Source: Paraspadella gotoi (Eukaryota > Chaetognatha). From it: a stretch of 64,000 nucleotides of DNA. This document shows positions 21,303-32,987 of this stretch, piece after piece. Made by a program: the position numbers and the translations under genes. The stretch lies in assembly GCA_051294375.1 (NCBI GenBank), contig JBJCIZ010000239.1:5161141-5225140 (forward strand), read 5' to 3'. The number at the start of each line of letters is the position of its first letter. Position 1 is the first letter of the stretch. The notes under the pieces were generated by a model. That model saw nothing but the letters and a program-made list of their open reading frames with translations, did no database searches and was not told where the DNA came from.

Positions 21303-22270
21303 CGACTGTTTTCTATTCAGATTCGTGCTATGTGGAATTAACTTTTTCATTACTCAGCATTGGAATTTTAAAATAAAATTCATTGTGATGATAAGAAGAT
21401 ATATATATATATATGTAATATATCTCTCTCTCTCCTCTCCCTCTCCCTTCTTCCCCCCCAACTTGCCCCCTCCCTCTACCCCCTCCGAAAACCCCCAGCG
21501 GTTGGCGCCCGTGAAAAAAACGACTGGCGGCGATGTGAAAAAAATTTGATGAGCAGACTTTTCGCAGAATATCCTGGCGCGCGCGCGGTCGAAAGAGGAG
21601 TGGCGCAGGGAGTGGGGAATTGGGAGGGGAGACCGGGTGTAGTGGCGTTTGTGCGGGGGGATTGTGGATATTTAGTGGGACAAAGGTTGCGGTCGGTATA
21701 GGAATATTTAAGGATAATGTTGCTATTTGTTATATTAACTACGAACTGACTGACTATGATTAACAAAATTCTTGAAGTTTTTCCTAATTTAACAAATTGG
21801 GGATAAAATGCAATGTGGGTAGTTTTGCATTTTCCTTTGTTCCCGTGTCTTTGGTGTAGTCGTTGTTGTTGTCGTTGTTGTCGTTGTTGTTTTGTGTGTA
21901 ATCACGGTAATTGTTGGTGCGAAATGACTTCCTACCTTCTCTCCTTCTCACTCTATCCTTTCCTATTTTTTTCCTCTTTTTCTTTCCCTATGCCTCTTTT
22001 CTCCTCCATCTCCCTCTCCGCTCTTCTTTTCTCCCTCTCTTCTTCCTTCCTCTCTCACTCTCTCTTTCTCCCTCTCTCCTTTTCTCTTTCTCTCCCTCTC
22101 TTCTTTCTCCTCTCTCCCTCCGTTCTACCTCTATCCCTTCCTCTTTCGCTCCTCTTTCCGTTTCTCTCTCTCTCTCTCCCTCCTCCCTCTCTCCCTCTCT
22201 CTTTTTCCCTCTCTTTCTCTCTCCTCACCGTCTCTTCCTCTCTCCCTTTCTCTCTGCCCTCGAGCCAAAT
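21303..22270. repeat. Unique AT-rich spacer, then long CT/CTCC tract
   Basis: CT run at 21,423-21,450, GTTGTC words at 21,858-21,895, and continuous pyrimidine DNA 21,935-22,260. Mirror region is 32,988-34,080 on the other arm. Confidence 0.75.
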
Positions 22271-22334
22271 TCTTCGCTATGATGGTCAGGAGGACCTTAG
22301 TCTACATGGGAGCGACTCCCTAGGGGCAAAGGGA

Positions 22335-22338
22335 GAGG

Positions 22339-22391
<53 letters not shown>

Positions 22392-22780
22392 GAGTAGAGA
22401 GAGAGAGAGAGGAGAGAGACAGAGACAGTCTCTTCCGATCGATTCTACTCCTCCCTTCCCTCGCGACGACTCCGCCCGAATTCGATCGCCAGGTCACGTG
22501 ACAACCTCGATTTTCTTGAAGGAGTGGGTAGTGGGGGAAAAGGAGGGTGGTCCGGGGTCCAAATAGTTGAGGGACTCGTGGTGGTAAGTCTTCTGGGGGT
22601 TTGCGGCGCCGTTTCAAGCTCATCTTCGCCACCTTTCAAGCCACTTTCTCTCTCTCTCTCTCCCTCTCTCTCTCTCTCCGTCTCTCTCTCTCTCTCTCTC
22701 ATCTCTCTCCTCTCTCCTCTCTTTCTCCTCTCCCTCTCCTTACTTTTACCTCTCTATCTCTCTCCTCTCTCTGACAGCAA
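22335..22780. repeat. GA tract facing CT tract
   Basis: GA at 22,335-22,430 and CT at 22,645-22,770 flank a 210 bp unique island with a perfect GTCACGTGAC E-box. The two tracts can pair with each other. Confidence 0.8.
22493..22502. promoter_or_regulatory. Perfect palindromic E-box GTCACGTGAC
   Basis: This decamer is the CLEAR-type site bound by TFE/MITF-family factors. It is unchanged in the mirror copy at 32,655-32,664, although the surrounding arms differ by indels. No adjacent gene, so function is unproven. Confidence 0.3.
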
Positions 22781-22947
22781 ACACGGACAATTCCAACCGG
22801 CCGTCGGATGCAAACCGTCCGGGCCACCGGAGAATCCTCAAAGTGCAGAGGAGGATTTATGTTGCGATGGAGAAGCGGATCACCATGAAAGTTTTTGTCG
22901 TCGTTGTTGTTGTTGTTGCTGGTTGTAATCGATGATATTTCCTTTTG

Positions 22948-23285
22948 TTAATTAAAATAGCATTTTATTTATGAAAATGATACAACTAATATAAAAATAT
23001 CCACTATTCAATAACTAAATTATCTTGCCCCTAACTTTGGACAGGCTTTAGTGGTTTTAAAAACCTCTATCACAGTAAGCATAATGAGAAGCCAGGAAAT
23101 CTGGGAGTGAATAAACAGACTGTAGAAAGTCTTGATTAAAAGCTTGCCAGGGGACCTGCGATGTTCATTATCTTGTAAGAGTGCATGGAGGCCTTAAACA
23201 CCAAACCTGTTCAAAGTCATGGCAAGATAGCTTATTCATTAAATAAAGGATAATTTTCATCAATGATCGTTACCTAGTTACACTT
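22948..23285 (+). mobile_element. MITE-like inverted-repeat element, full-length
   Basis: A ~300 bp element with imperfect terminal inverted repeats of roughly 80 bp. The left end carries ATACAACTAATATAAAAATA, TATCTTGCCCCTAACTTTGG, ACAGGCTTTAGTGGTTTTAA; the right end carries GGCCTTAAACACCAAACCTG, TTCAAAGTCATGGCAAGATA. Between them lies the conserved inner part (AGCCAGGAAATCTGGGAGTG, AAGCTTGCCAGGGGACCTGC, ATTATCTTGTAAGAG). No transposase frame, so it would be non-autonomous. Related copies occur at 9,219, 12,548, 44,161 and 53,463. I could not define target-site duplications or assign a superfamily. Confidence 0.75.
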
Positions 23286-23319
23286 TTACTTGATTGTGTT
23301 AGAAATTTACAGTCGTTTT

Positions 23320-23580
23320 CTTTCCATGATTGGCTGATTCCGTTCTGATTGGCTTATTCCGGTTCCTGATTGGCTGGATTCCGAGTTCGATTGGTTAATT
23401 CCGTTCCTGAAGTATGGCTGTATCGCCGTTCCTGATTGGCTAATTCTCTGGATGTGCGATTCCGTTATTGCTGATTCACGGTTTCTGATGGCTGATTCCT
23501 CCTGATTGGCTGATTCCGTTCCTAATGGCGATCCTTATTGCTAGTTCCTTCGATTGGTATCGCAGTTTCTGATTCTTCTT
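23320..23580. repeat. 20 bp minisatellite with CCAAT-type core (TTCCTGATTGGCTGATTCCG)
   Basis: About twelve degenerate copies, each carrying ATTGG (reverse CCAAT). The mirror arm holds two such arrays (30,870-31,185 and 31,420-31,680) because that segment is duplicated there. Confidence 0.88.
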
Positions 23581-23724
23581 CTGATGCGTTTTCGACGACG
23601 ACGAAAAGCTGACCTCCTCTTCTCTCTCTCAGGTTCTAATATCGATGAATGCGTTGTGAGAGAAAGCGATCTGCGGGGATAATCCGAGTAGATGCGGGGG
23701 AGAGATTTAAGCTTCTTTTCCAAA

Positions 23725-23774
23725 ATTGTACGAAGAGAGAAAGAGAAGAGAGAGAGAGAGAGAGAGAGAAGAGA

Positions 23775-23805
<31 letters not shown>

Positions 23806-23830
23806 AAGAGAGAGAAGAGTGAGTCTCTCT
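23725..23830. repeat. (GA)n tract
   Basis: GA-rich run between unique DNA and the CATT array; mirrored by CT at 30,637-30,717. Confidence 0.9.
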
Positions 23831-23884
23831 GTCTCACTCTGTTTTCTCTCATGTCCTTCCCGTTGCGTTCATTGCCAAATTGGT

Positions 23885-24190
23885 TACATTCATTCATTCA
23901 TTCTTCGATGTTCATTCATTCATATCATCAATGCAATCATCTCATTCATATCAATTATTCATTCTTTCATTATTCATTCATTCATTATCTCATTCATTCA
24001 TTCATTCAATCATTCATTCATTTCATTCATTCATTCATTCTTCCAATTCATTCATTCATTCATTCATATTATTCAATCATTGTCTATTCATTCATTCATT
24101 CATTTATTCAATCATAGTTCAATTCATTTTCGTTCATTCATTCTATCAATCAGCAACATTCGTTCATTCATTCATTCATCCATTCTTCCT
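23885..24190. repeat. (CATT)n degenerate array
   Basis: CATT/CATTCATA tetranucleotides over 300 bp. Mirrored as AATG-rich DNA at 30,345-30,575, where the array is shorter and more eroded. Confidence 0.9.
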
Positions 24191-24249
24191 TCTTTCCCTT
24201 TTTTTCGTGATTTCTCCTCATAAAATATATGTTTTGTCCGGTTTATCAC

Positions 24250-24495
24250 GTGAACTTAAAAACGAGAGACGAAAGGCGAGGAGAGAGGAAGAAGAAGAGG
24301 AGGAGAAGAAGATTAGGAGGAGAATAAGGAGGAGGAGGACTTAGGGAGGAGGAGGAGAAGAGTAGGAGGAGCGAGCAGAAGGACCGAGGTGAGGTGAAAG
24401 GACTTGACTTGAAATGAATAACGAGGGATCTTAAGTGAGAAAAACCGAGAGAGAGATGCGAGGAGAGAGAGAGAGAGAGAGTGAGAGAGGGAATC
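24250..24495. repeat. GGA/GAG-rich purine tract
   Basis: GAGGAG-type purine DNA, mirrored by CTCC DNA at 30,000-30,245. Confidence 0.8.
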
Positions 24496-24611
24496 GAGAG
24501 CGAAGCAGAGAAGGACTGTGAATACGAGGCATACCGAGTGATGATATTTTAGAAAAAGTTGAATTAGCAAATGACTTGAAGAAGAAAATAATGAAAAAAA
24601 TAAAAAGGAGA

Positions 24612-24690
24612 AGATGATGATGATGATGATGAATGATGATCGTGATGCTATAGAATGATGATGATTGATGATGATGATGATGAGATGATG
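24612..24690. repeat. (ATG)n microsatellite
   Basis: GATGATGAT array; mirror (CAT)n at 29,856-29,935. Confidence 0.9.
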
Positions 24691-24699
24691 AGATGGACG

Positions 24700-25510
24700 A
24701 CGATTGTAAAAAAACCAAGAATGCGCCCTGCTGTTTTAAAAGCGTTGTTTATGCATTATTAATAAGATGAGAAAGTGTAAGAGAGAAGGAGGAAGAGGAG
24801 AGAGAGAGAGAGAGAAGAATGAAGGGAAGAGAGAGAGATGAGATAGAATAATCCGCGGATTTTGAATAAGAAAAAAATGGTCCTCCATTCAGATGGTGAT
24901 ATCGATTCCTCCATGACGACGATGACGACGACAACAGACGACGAAGTACGACGATGACCAACGACGGGCGGAGTTTCTAGATTTGGACATCCCGTTTTCA
25001 CGACGCGAATGGTCCTCTGTCATTCGAAGCTCGATTCTTTCATTTTCTCTCTCTCCTCTTTCTTCTCTCCTCTCTCTCTCTGTCGCTCTCTCTCGTCTCT
25101 CTCTCCTCTCTCTCTCTCTCCACTACCCCTCCCTAGCTCCATTTCAATCTCGTCTCTAATCACGCCATTTTTGTTTCCATCAAGAAAAACGCTGCGTTCG
25201 TCTTTGCTTCCGATTTATTTGTTATTTCCCGTTATTTTTATATTTTCGCTATTGGCGACTTTTTATCTCTTTCTCGCCCGCTCGCCCCTTGGATCCTCCT
25301 CTTCCTCTCCCTTCCTTCTTCTTCTTTCTCTCCTTCCTCAACTCAAAATCATTATTTTGATATTAAAATATTCAATATCGGTATATCGTTAGCTACATAC
25401 TGAATTGAATTTAAATTCGTACAAAAATGAATTTCATTGTTCATGTTATGTATAACAGGGGGAGGATTAAAGTAGAGAGAGAGAGAGAGAGCAGAGAGAG
25501 AGGACGAGAG

Positions 25511-25544
<34 letters not shown>

Positions 25545-25735
25545 CGAGAAGAAGAGAGAGAAGACGAGTGAGAGCAGAGACAATCCATACCGGTGATGAG
25601 AGAGAGAGAGAGAGAAGGAGTTATATTCAGTTGTCGCAATAGCGCCAACATGATGACGATGATGATAGATGAATATAAATGGTCGCCCTGTTCATTATAG
25701 TATAAGGCCCCATATTGATTAGGGACGAATCTTTT
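24700..25735. repeat. GA and CT tracts with unique spacers
   Basis: GA at 24,795-24,840, GAC triplets 24,915-24,960, CT at 25,045-25,125, GA at 25,472-25,615. Mirrored at 28,810-29,820. No gene. Confidence 0.7.
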
Positions 25736-25739
25736 TTAC

Positions 25740-25860
25740 AGAACGGCCGCCCCGGCGCCGGCCGCGGGATTCTCGCCGGCCCTGCCTACTCGGCCGCCCG
25801 TTCCGACGCGCGATAATCGGTTATGACTCTTGATTCATTAAATCGCGGGGCCCGGGGTGT
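25740..25860. other. Short GC/CpG island
   Basis: About 110 bp rich in GGCCG, CCGGCG and CGCG, inside AT-rich DNA. Mirror copy at 28,672-28,800 keeps the composition and the ATAATCGGTTATGACTCTT-like edge but differs at many bases. Neither promoter nor exon can be claimed. Confidence 0.6.
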
Positions 25861-26250
25861 GGAAAGGGGTTGGAGGTGCTGGGAATATTTAAGGGACTGT
25901 GTGTGAAATGGGGTTGGCAGTGTGGTGGAATATAGAGAATTGTGGTGGATAATTTGATGTGGGTTGTGGAATTGGTGATAGGGGTGGGAAAAATTTTTGG
26001 TTGGTTGTGGGCGAATAGGGTGACGATGATGGAAATGTAATAGCGGTGGTTGGAAATGGGGTTAGGGTGGTGAAATATTAAGGAATTGTAGGTGGAAATT
26101 TGGACGTTGGTGGTGCTGAGATATGGATAGGGTGTGGGAATGTTGCGTGTGATTTGGTGGGGAAATGCCGGATGAACTGTGTGGAAATATGGGGTAACAA
26201 ATAGCGGTGGTGGAAATGTGTATAGCCCTGTCTGGAACATGAGCATAGCG
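25855..26250. repeat. GTGG(A)AAT-rich degenerate minisatellite
   Basis: Repeated GTGGTGGAAAT, GTTGGTG and GGAATATTTAAGG words with no fixed period; mirrored by CCACCA-rich DNA at 28,280-28,665. Confidence 0.65.
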
Positions 26251-26399
26251 GATTGTAAAAAGTAGAGAGCTTGAAAGAACGTTATTTTTCGGCTAATTAG
26301 CTGATGTGATTTTAAAACTGCTAGTTTAAAACCTATGAGGAATTATTTTTTGACAAAACTTAAATCTTGCTTTTAAATTATGTTATAGAATTACTGTCT

Positions 26400-26535
26400 A
26401 GATGTTTGATTGCTCGTTGATTTGCTCGTTGCTCTGCGTTGATTTGATTGCTCGATGCTTGCTTGATTGATTACTTGATTGCTTGCCTTGAATGATTATT
26501 ATCGGCTTGAATGCTTGATTGAATGGATTGGTAGT
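26400..26535. repeat. GATTGCTTG-type short tandem repeat
   Basis: TTGATTGCTTG/TTGCTCGTTG units; mirror copy at 27,975-28,110 as CAATCAAGCAA. Confidence 0.75.
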
Positions 26536-26617
26536 AGATTGAAAGGCCTAAATAATTGTCCGAGCTCTTCTCCTTCTCTCCGTGTGCTTCCCTCGATTCG
26601 CCTCCATTAATCCCACG

Positions 26618-26649
26618 CATTCCTCTCCCTCTCTCTCCTCTCTCTCTCT

Positions 26650-26725
<76 letters not shown>

Positions 26726-26832
26726 AAAGTATATGTATCTCCGTCAAGCAATGGCATACTGAGGCATCGAATGACTTATATTCCATATTTGGGTATAAAA
26801 AACATCATCCAGCGTCGTAACATTAGGCGTTG

Positions 26833-26885
<53 letters not shown>

Positions 26886-26888
26886 GAG

Positions 26889-26925
<37 letters not shown>
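26618..26925. repeat. (CT)n then (GA)n with a 108 bp loop
   Basis: Pure CT at 26,620-26,724 and GA at 26,833-26,925 flank a unique 108 bp. The innermost unique anchors of the giant palindrome lie in that 108 bp. Confidence 0.9.
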
Positions 26926-26926
<1 letters not shown>

Positions 26927-27561
26927 ACTCATGACTCATTAAGATCCGCACAAATTTCTACTTCTGTGAGCACAGCGGTTGGGTGACTAAAATCTGGAGA
27001 TGGAAAAAGAAGGGAAAAATAAAATGTACAATGTACGAGAATAATTATAACGATTAATAGTCAAAACTCAGTATCAAAATGATAACAATATTCTTTTCTT
27101 AATTATTTTATTTTATTATGATGTTCTAACCTGGTCACAAGACTAGACAAGACATGTTGATTGTTAAATTACAACTTTGCTTACAAGTTTGCACAGTTCC
27201 GTTTCCTTTTTCTCGTCGAATAAAAAAAAATAACAATCTCACACTTTTATGTTATCAATCGGTCGAACACTTTCAATAACACTCAGTTAGTGATAGCACT
27301 CTTATCATTCCATCACNNNNNNNNNNCTATCACGCGTGACTCTCTGCCCGTCGCCTGAGACAACTTCTCTCACATAAATCACGAATCATTTTCCACTTCG
27401 TTTTCTCTCTGACGAGAAGTAACGATGCCTCACAGACGGACGAACGGACGGACGGACGGACGGACCGAATCAAAAAACCTGATCACCTCAGAAGTCGTAA
27501 AGCGATTATCACCACCGATTCGGAATCAGAGTCGACGCCCTCCCCGTTTCTCTCTCTCTCT
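26926..27561. other. Centre of the giant palindrome (unique spacer)
   Basis: 636 bp with no mirror copy: AT-rich, with an ACGG run at 27,434-27,466. It contains the 10-N gap at 27,317-27,326. No gene recognised. Confidence 0.7.
27317..27326. other. Assembly gap, 10 N, at the palindrome centre
   Basis: The only 10-N gap in the window, within about 70 bp of the calculated symmetry centre (about 27.25 kb). Confidence 0.95.
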
Positions 27562-27586
27562 NNNNNNNNNNNNNNNNNNNNNNNNN
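27562..27586. other. Assembly gap, 25 N
   Basis: Inside a CT run at the inner edge of the right arm. Confidence 0.95.
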
Positions 27587-27597
27587 CTCTCTCTCTT

Positions 27598-27653
<56 letters not shown>

Positions 27654-27772
27654 GCTCTCTCTTCTCTCTCTCCAACGCCTTAATTTACGACGCTGATGAT
27701 GTTTTTACCCAAATATGGATATAAGTCATCCAATGCCTCAGATGCCTGCTTTGACGGAGATACATATACTTT

Positions 27773-27836
<64 letters not shown>

Positions 27837-30636
27837 GAGAGAAGAGAAGAGAGAGAGGGAGAGAGAGAGAGGAGAGACGGAGATGCGTGGATTAATGGAG
27901 GCGAATCGATGGAAGCACACGGAAGAGAAGGAGAAGAGCGTGACACTATTATTAGGCCTTTTTCAATTCTTACCAATCATTCAACTCAAGCATTTCAAGC
28001 CATATAAAATCAATCAAGCAGCAATCAAGTAATCAATCAAGCAAGCAATTCGAGAAATCAAATCAACGCAGGCAATCGAAGCAAATCGAACGAGCAATTC
28101 AAACCATCAGACAGTAATTCTATTAAACAAATTCTACAAACAAGAAATTTAGTTTGTCAACAAAAATTCGCTCTAGTAGGTTTAAACTAGCAAGTTTTTA
28201 AATATCATCATCGCTAATATACCGAAAAATAACGGTTCTTTTCAAAGTCTCTATTTATTTTTTTACAAACCGCTATGGCCTTCATATTCCAGCAGGGGCA
28301 TATCACACATTATCCACCACCGCTATTTGTTACCCCATAATTTCACCACATTTCATCCCGCATTGTTCAGCCACAACAACCAACATTTTTCCCACCCTAT
28401 CCAATTCATCACAACCACCATCCAAATTTCCAAGCATTCCTTATATTCTCACCCTAACCCATTTTCCACCACCGCTATTACTATTTCCATCATCGTCACC
28501 CTATTTCCCCACAACGAACCAACATTTTTCCCACCCCTATTCCCAATTTCCACCCACCCAATACCACCACATATATCCACCACTCCACCCATTTCCACGA
28601 AGTCTCTTAATATTCCAGCACCTCCACATTCCCCACAGTCTTATTACCCAACCCTTATCCAACCTTTCAACCGCGCGCCGCCGCTTGCATTTTAATGTAA
28701 GAGTCCATAACCGATTAGTCTGCTTCGATACGGCGGGAGACCGGGGCACAGGCCGGAGATTCGCGCACGGGCCGGGAATCCGGGCCGTTGCGCGGGTGCC
28801 GTATTTTAAGTTAAAAGAAGATTCGTCCTCTCAATATGGGGCCTGTGGAGCATATATAATGGAATCAGGGCGGACCATTTTATATTCTCTCATAATCATC
28901 ATCGTCAGTTCATCGTTGGGCCTATTTCTGCGACACATTAATATAACTCCTTTCTCTCTCTCTTCTCTCCTCTCTCTTCTCTCTCTCTCTTCTCTCTCTT
29001 CTCTCTCTCTCTCTTTCTCTCCTCTTTCTCTCTTCTCCTCTCTCGTCTCTCTCTCCTCTCCTCTCTCTTTACTTATCTCTCCCCCTGTTATACATATACA
29101 TAACAAATGAAAATTTTCATTTTGTGTACGAATTAAATTAATCAGTATCGGGCTGAACATATACTGAATTAATATTTAATATCAAAATAATATTTTGAGT
29201 TGAGGAAGGAAGAGAAAGAAGAAGAAGGAGGGGAAGGAAAGGAGGATCCAAGGGGGCGAGCAGGCGAGAAGAGATAAAAAGTCGCCATAGCGAAAATATA
29301 AAAATAACGGGAAATAACAAATAATGCGGAACGGAACAAAGAACGAACGACGCTGTTTTATTGATGGAAACAAAATGTGCGTCGATTAGAGACTAGAGAT
29401 TGACAATGGAGCTAGGGAGGTAGGAGAGAGGAGTGAGAGAGAGATGAGAGAGAGAAGAGAGAGATGAGAGATCGACAGAGAGAGGAGAGGCGAGAGAGAG
29501 AGGAGAGAGAGACGAGAGACGAAAAGAAAGATATCGAGCTTTTCTCGAATGACAGAGGACCATTTCGCGTTCGTTGAAAGCGGATTCCCAAAATCAGAAC
29601 TCCGCCCCGGTGCGTTGTTTCATTTCGTCGTTCTTCGTCGTCCTGTCGATCGGTCTCGTCGTTTCATCGTCGCTCATGAGAGGTATCGATTACCATTCTG
29701 AATGGGACCAGTTTTTTTATCAAATCGCGATTATTTCTAATCTACTCCTTTCTCTTCTCTCCTCTCTTCTCTTCTTACATTTCTCATCTTATTAATAATC
29801 ATTAAACACGCTTACAGCAGGCGCATTCTTGGGTTTTTTAATCTCGTATCATCATCATCATCATCATCATCATCATACATCTCATCATATCATTAATCAT
29901 ACATCATATCATCATTCATCATCACTCTTCTCTTTTTATTTTCATTATTTTCATCTTCAATGATTTGCTAATTCAACTTTTTGTTAACATGCACCTTTCT
30001 AGTATTTCCTCGCTCTCTCTCTCTCTCGCTCCTCTCGTCTCTCTTCTCTCGTTCCCTCCTCTCTCCGGGTTTTCGCACTTAAGATCTCCGTTTTTTCATT
30101 CAAGTCAGTCCTTTCACCTCCACCTCCGGTCCTTCTCCTCCTCCTACTCATTCCTCCTCCTCTTCCCTATCCTCTCCTCCTCATTCTCCTGCCTACGTCT
30201 TCTTCCTCCTCCTCTTCTTCTTCCTCTCTCCTCCCTTTCGTCTTTCCGGTTTTAAGTTCACGTGGTACGGCAAAACTTTTTGCGAAATCACGGAAAAGAG
30301 GGAAGAGAAGGAATGGAGAGAATGAATAGAGGCTAAGAATAATACGAAAATGTAAATATGAACTAATGAATGGCTGGGTTTGATAGGAATGAATGAACGA
30401 TTAACGATAATAATGAGATAAATGATAATGAATTGATATGAATGTGAATGAATATGAATGAAATGATGGATAATGAATGATGAATAGAATGATATGAATA
30501 TGCATGAGATGAAGATGACATGCAATGAATGAATGAATGAACGAATGATGATGAATGAATGATACCAATTGGACAGAATTTGCACGCATGAACGGTTGAG
30601 CGACATGAGAGAAAACAGTTAGTGGACAGAGAGACT

Positions 30637-30679
<43 letters not shown>

Positions 30680-30684
30680 TCTTT

Positions 30685-30722
<38 letters not shown>

Positions 30723-30757
30723 GGAAAAAGAAGCTTAAATCTCTCCCGCCCATCTAC

Positions 30758-31803
30758 CCGGATGATATCCCCGCAGATCGCTCTTTCTCTCACAAACGCA
30801 TCATCGGGATTATAGAACCCTGAGAGAGAAAGAGGAGGTCAGCGTGTTCGTCGTCGTCGAAGAAAAGGGAATCAGCATCAGCCAATCAAACGCGATGCAT
30901 AGAAACTCACCAATAGAGGAATCAGCCAATACAGGACGGAATCAGCCAATCGAGAACGGGAATCAGCCAATCAAGGAAAAGCCATCGCGAAATCAGAAAC
31001 AGGAACGAAACGAATAGCCACATCAGGAAGCGGAATTAGCAATCAGGAACGCGAATCAGCCCAATACCTCAGGACACGGAATCATAGGAACCGAAATCAG
31101 CAATCGACGGATACAATCAATCCAGATCCCAATCAGGAACCGGAAATAAGCCAATCAGAACGGAACAGCCAATCATGAGCGAAAGAAACGACTGTTAAAT
31201 TCAACACATAAGTAAAAGTTGTGTAACTAGGTTAACGATCATTAGGTTGATGAAAATTATCCATTATTTTAATGAAATAAGCTTATTCTGTGCCCTGATC
31301 TTGAACAGCTTTCCGGATTATCCCCGCAGATCGCTCTTCTCTCACAAACGCATCATCGGATTTAGAACCTGAGAAGAGAAAGAGAGAGGTCAGCGTCGTC
31401 GTCGTCGTCGAAGAAAAGGAATCAGCCAATCAGGAACTGAATCAGCCACATAAGGAACGATTGCCCACATCGGAACGGAATCAGCCAATCAGATAAGCGG
31501 AATTAAGCCAATCAGGAAGCTGAATCAGCCAAACCTCAGGAACGGATATCAACCAATCAGGAACGGAAATAGACAATAAGAACGGATATCAGCCAAATAG
31601 GACACGGAATTAGCCATCAGGAACGGAATCAGCCAATCAGGAACGGAATAAGCCAATCAGGAACGGAATCAGCCAATCATGAGAAAGAAAACGACTGTTA
31701 AATTCAACACAATAAGTAAAAGTGTAACTAGGTAACGATCATTATGAAAATTATCCATTTATTTAATGAATAAGCTATCTTGCCCCTGACTTTGAACAGG
31801 CTT
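30758..31803. repeat. Tandem duplication inside the right arm
   Basis: Unit 30,758-31,312 is repeated at 31,313-31,803. Each unit starts CCGGAT with TATCCCCGCAGATCGCTC, passes through the GTC run and the CCAAT minisatellite, and enters the first terminal repeat of the MITE-like element as far as GAACAG. The junction at 31,311 jumps from GAACAGCTT back to CCGGATTATCCCCGC. The left arm has a single unit. Confidence 0.88.
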
Positions 31804-32045
31804 TGGTGGTTTAAGGCCTCCATCACTCTTACAAGATAATGACATAGCAGGTCCCTGCAAGCTTTTAATCAAGACTTTCTCACAGTCTCGTTTATTCACT
31901 CCCAGATTTCCTGGCTTCTCATTAAATTTCTTACATGTGATAGAGGTTTTAAACCACTAAAGCCTGTCCAAAGTTAGGGGCAAGATAATTTAGTTATTGA
32001 ATGGATGGATAATTTTTATATTAGTTGTACCATTTTCATAAATAA
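31749..32045 (+). mobile_element. MITE-like element, mirror copy (clearest sequence)
   Basis: Order: TTATCCATTTATTTAATGAA, TATCTTGCCCCTGACTTTGA, ACAGGCTTTGGTGGTTTAAG, CTTACAAGATAATGACATAG, CACAGTCTCGTTTATTCACT, CCCAGATTTCCTGGCTTCTC, then the inverse end GTTTTAAACCACTAAAGCCT, GTCCAAAGTTAGGGGCAAGA. Terminal repeats pair CCTGACTTTGAACAGGCTT with AAGCCTGTCCAAAGTTAGGG. Confidence 0.75.
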
Positions 32046-32249
32046 AATGCTATTTTAATTACAAAAGGAATATCATCGATTACAACAGCAACAACAACAA
32101 CAACGACGACAAAAACTTTCACTGGTGATCCGCTTCTCCATCGAACTAAATCCTCCTCTCACTTTGAGGATTTCCGGTGGCCGACGTTTGCATCCGACGC
32201 CGGTTGGAATTTCCGTGTCTTGCTGTCAGAGAGAGAGAGAGATAGAGAG

Positions 32250-32581
32250 NNNNNNNNNNNNNNNNNNNNNNNNNNNNNNNNNNNNNNNNNNNNNNNNNNN
32301 NNNNNNNNNNNNNNNNNNNNNNNNNNNNNNNNNNNNNNNNNNNNNNNNNNNNNNNNNNNNNNNNNNNNNNNNNNNNNNNNNNNNNNNNNNNNNNNNNNNN
32401 NNNNNNNNNNNNNNNNNNNNNNNNNNNNNNNNNNNNNNNNNNNNNNNNNNNNNNNNNNNNNNNNNNNNNNNNNNNNNNNNNNNNNNNNNNNNNNNNNNNN
32501 NNNNNNNNNNNNNNNNNNNNNNNNNNNNNNNNNNNNNNNNNNNNNNNNNNNNNNNNNNNNNNNNNNNNNNNNNNNNNNNNN
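32250..32581. other. Assembly gap, 332 N
   Basis: The left arm has only about 176 bp here (22,575-22,750, mostly CT). Confidence 0.95.
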
Positions 32582-32654
32582 TCCCTCAACCTATTTGACA
32601 CCTTGACCACCCTCCTTTCCCCCACTACCCACTCCTCTCAAGAAAATCGAGGTT

Positions 32655-32664
32655 GTCACGTGAC
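32655..32664. promoter_or_regulatory. GTCACGTGAC E-box, mirror copy
   Basis: Mirror of 22,493-22,502, sitting on a 121 bp island between two gaps. Confidence 0.3.
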
Positions 32665-32702
32665 CTGGCGATCGAATTCGGGCGGAGTCGTCGCGAGGGA
32701 AG

Positions 32703-32987
32703 NNNNNNNNNNNNNNNNNNNNNNNNNNNNNNNNNNNNNNNNNNNNNNNNNNNNNNNNNNNNNNNNNNNNNNNNNNNNNNNNNNNNNNNNNNNNNNNNNN
32801 NNNNNNNNNNNNNNNNNNNNNNNNNNNNNNNNNNNNNNNNNNNNNNNNNNNNNNNNNNNNNNNNNNNNNNNNNNNNNNNNNNNNNNNNNNNNNNNNNNNN
32901 NNNNNNNNNNNNNNNNNNNNNNNNNNNNNNNNNNNNNNNNNNNNNNNNNNNNNNNNNNNNNNNNNNNNNNNNNNNNNNNNNNNNNNN
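32703..32987. other. Assembly gap, 285 N
   Basis: Corresponds to about 198 bp of the left arm (22,256-22,453, mainly GA). Confidence 0.95.

Larger units (their letters stand above)
19651..26925 (+). repeat. Giant palindrome, left arm (~7.3 kb)
   Basis: Nearly the whole arm reads as the reverse complement of 27,587-35,610. Anchors (left / right): GAGGATTGGAGACAGAG 19,651 / 35,610; CGACGACGTTAACCATTTTT 19,770 / 35,445; the decamer array 21,195 / 34,215; GTCACGTGAC 22,493 / 32,664; MITE-like element 22,948 / 32,045; CATT array 23,885 / 30,575; GC island 25,740 / 28,800; CGTCAAGCAATGGCATACTG 26,743 / 27,760. Differences are mostly 1-3 bp indels, many in homopolymers. No gene is visible in either arm. 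Confidence 0.92.

Noticed and set aside
25740-25860. rDNA fragment suggested by GC-rich CCGGCG words
   Set aside because: No recognisable rRNA core sequence, and the mirror copy differs at too many positions for rDNA.
30870-31680. CRISPR array (regular ~20 bp repeats)
   Set aside because: The units are contiguous and degenerate with no spacers, in eukaryotic DNA; a minisatellite.
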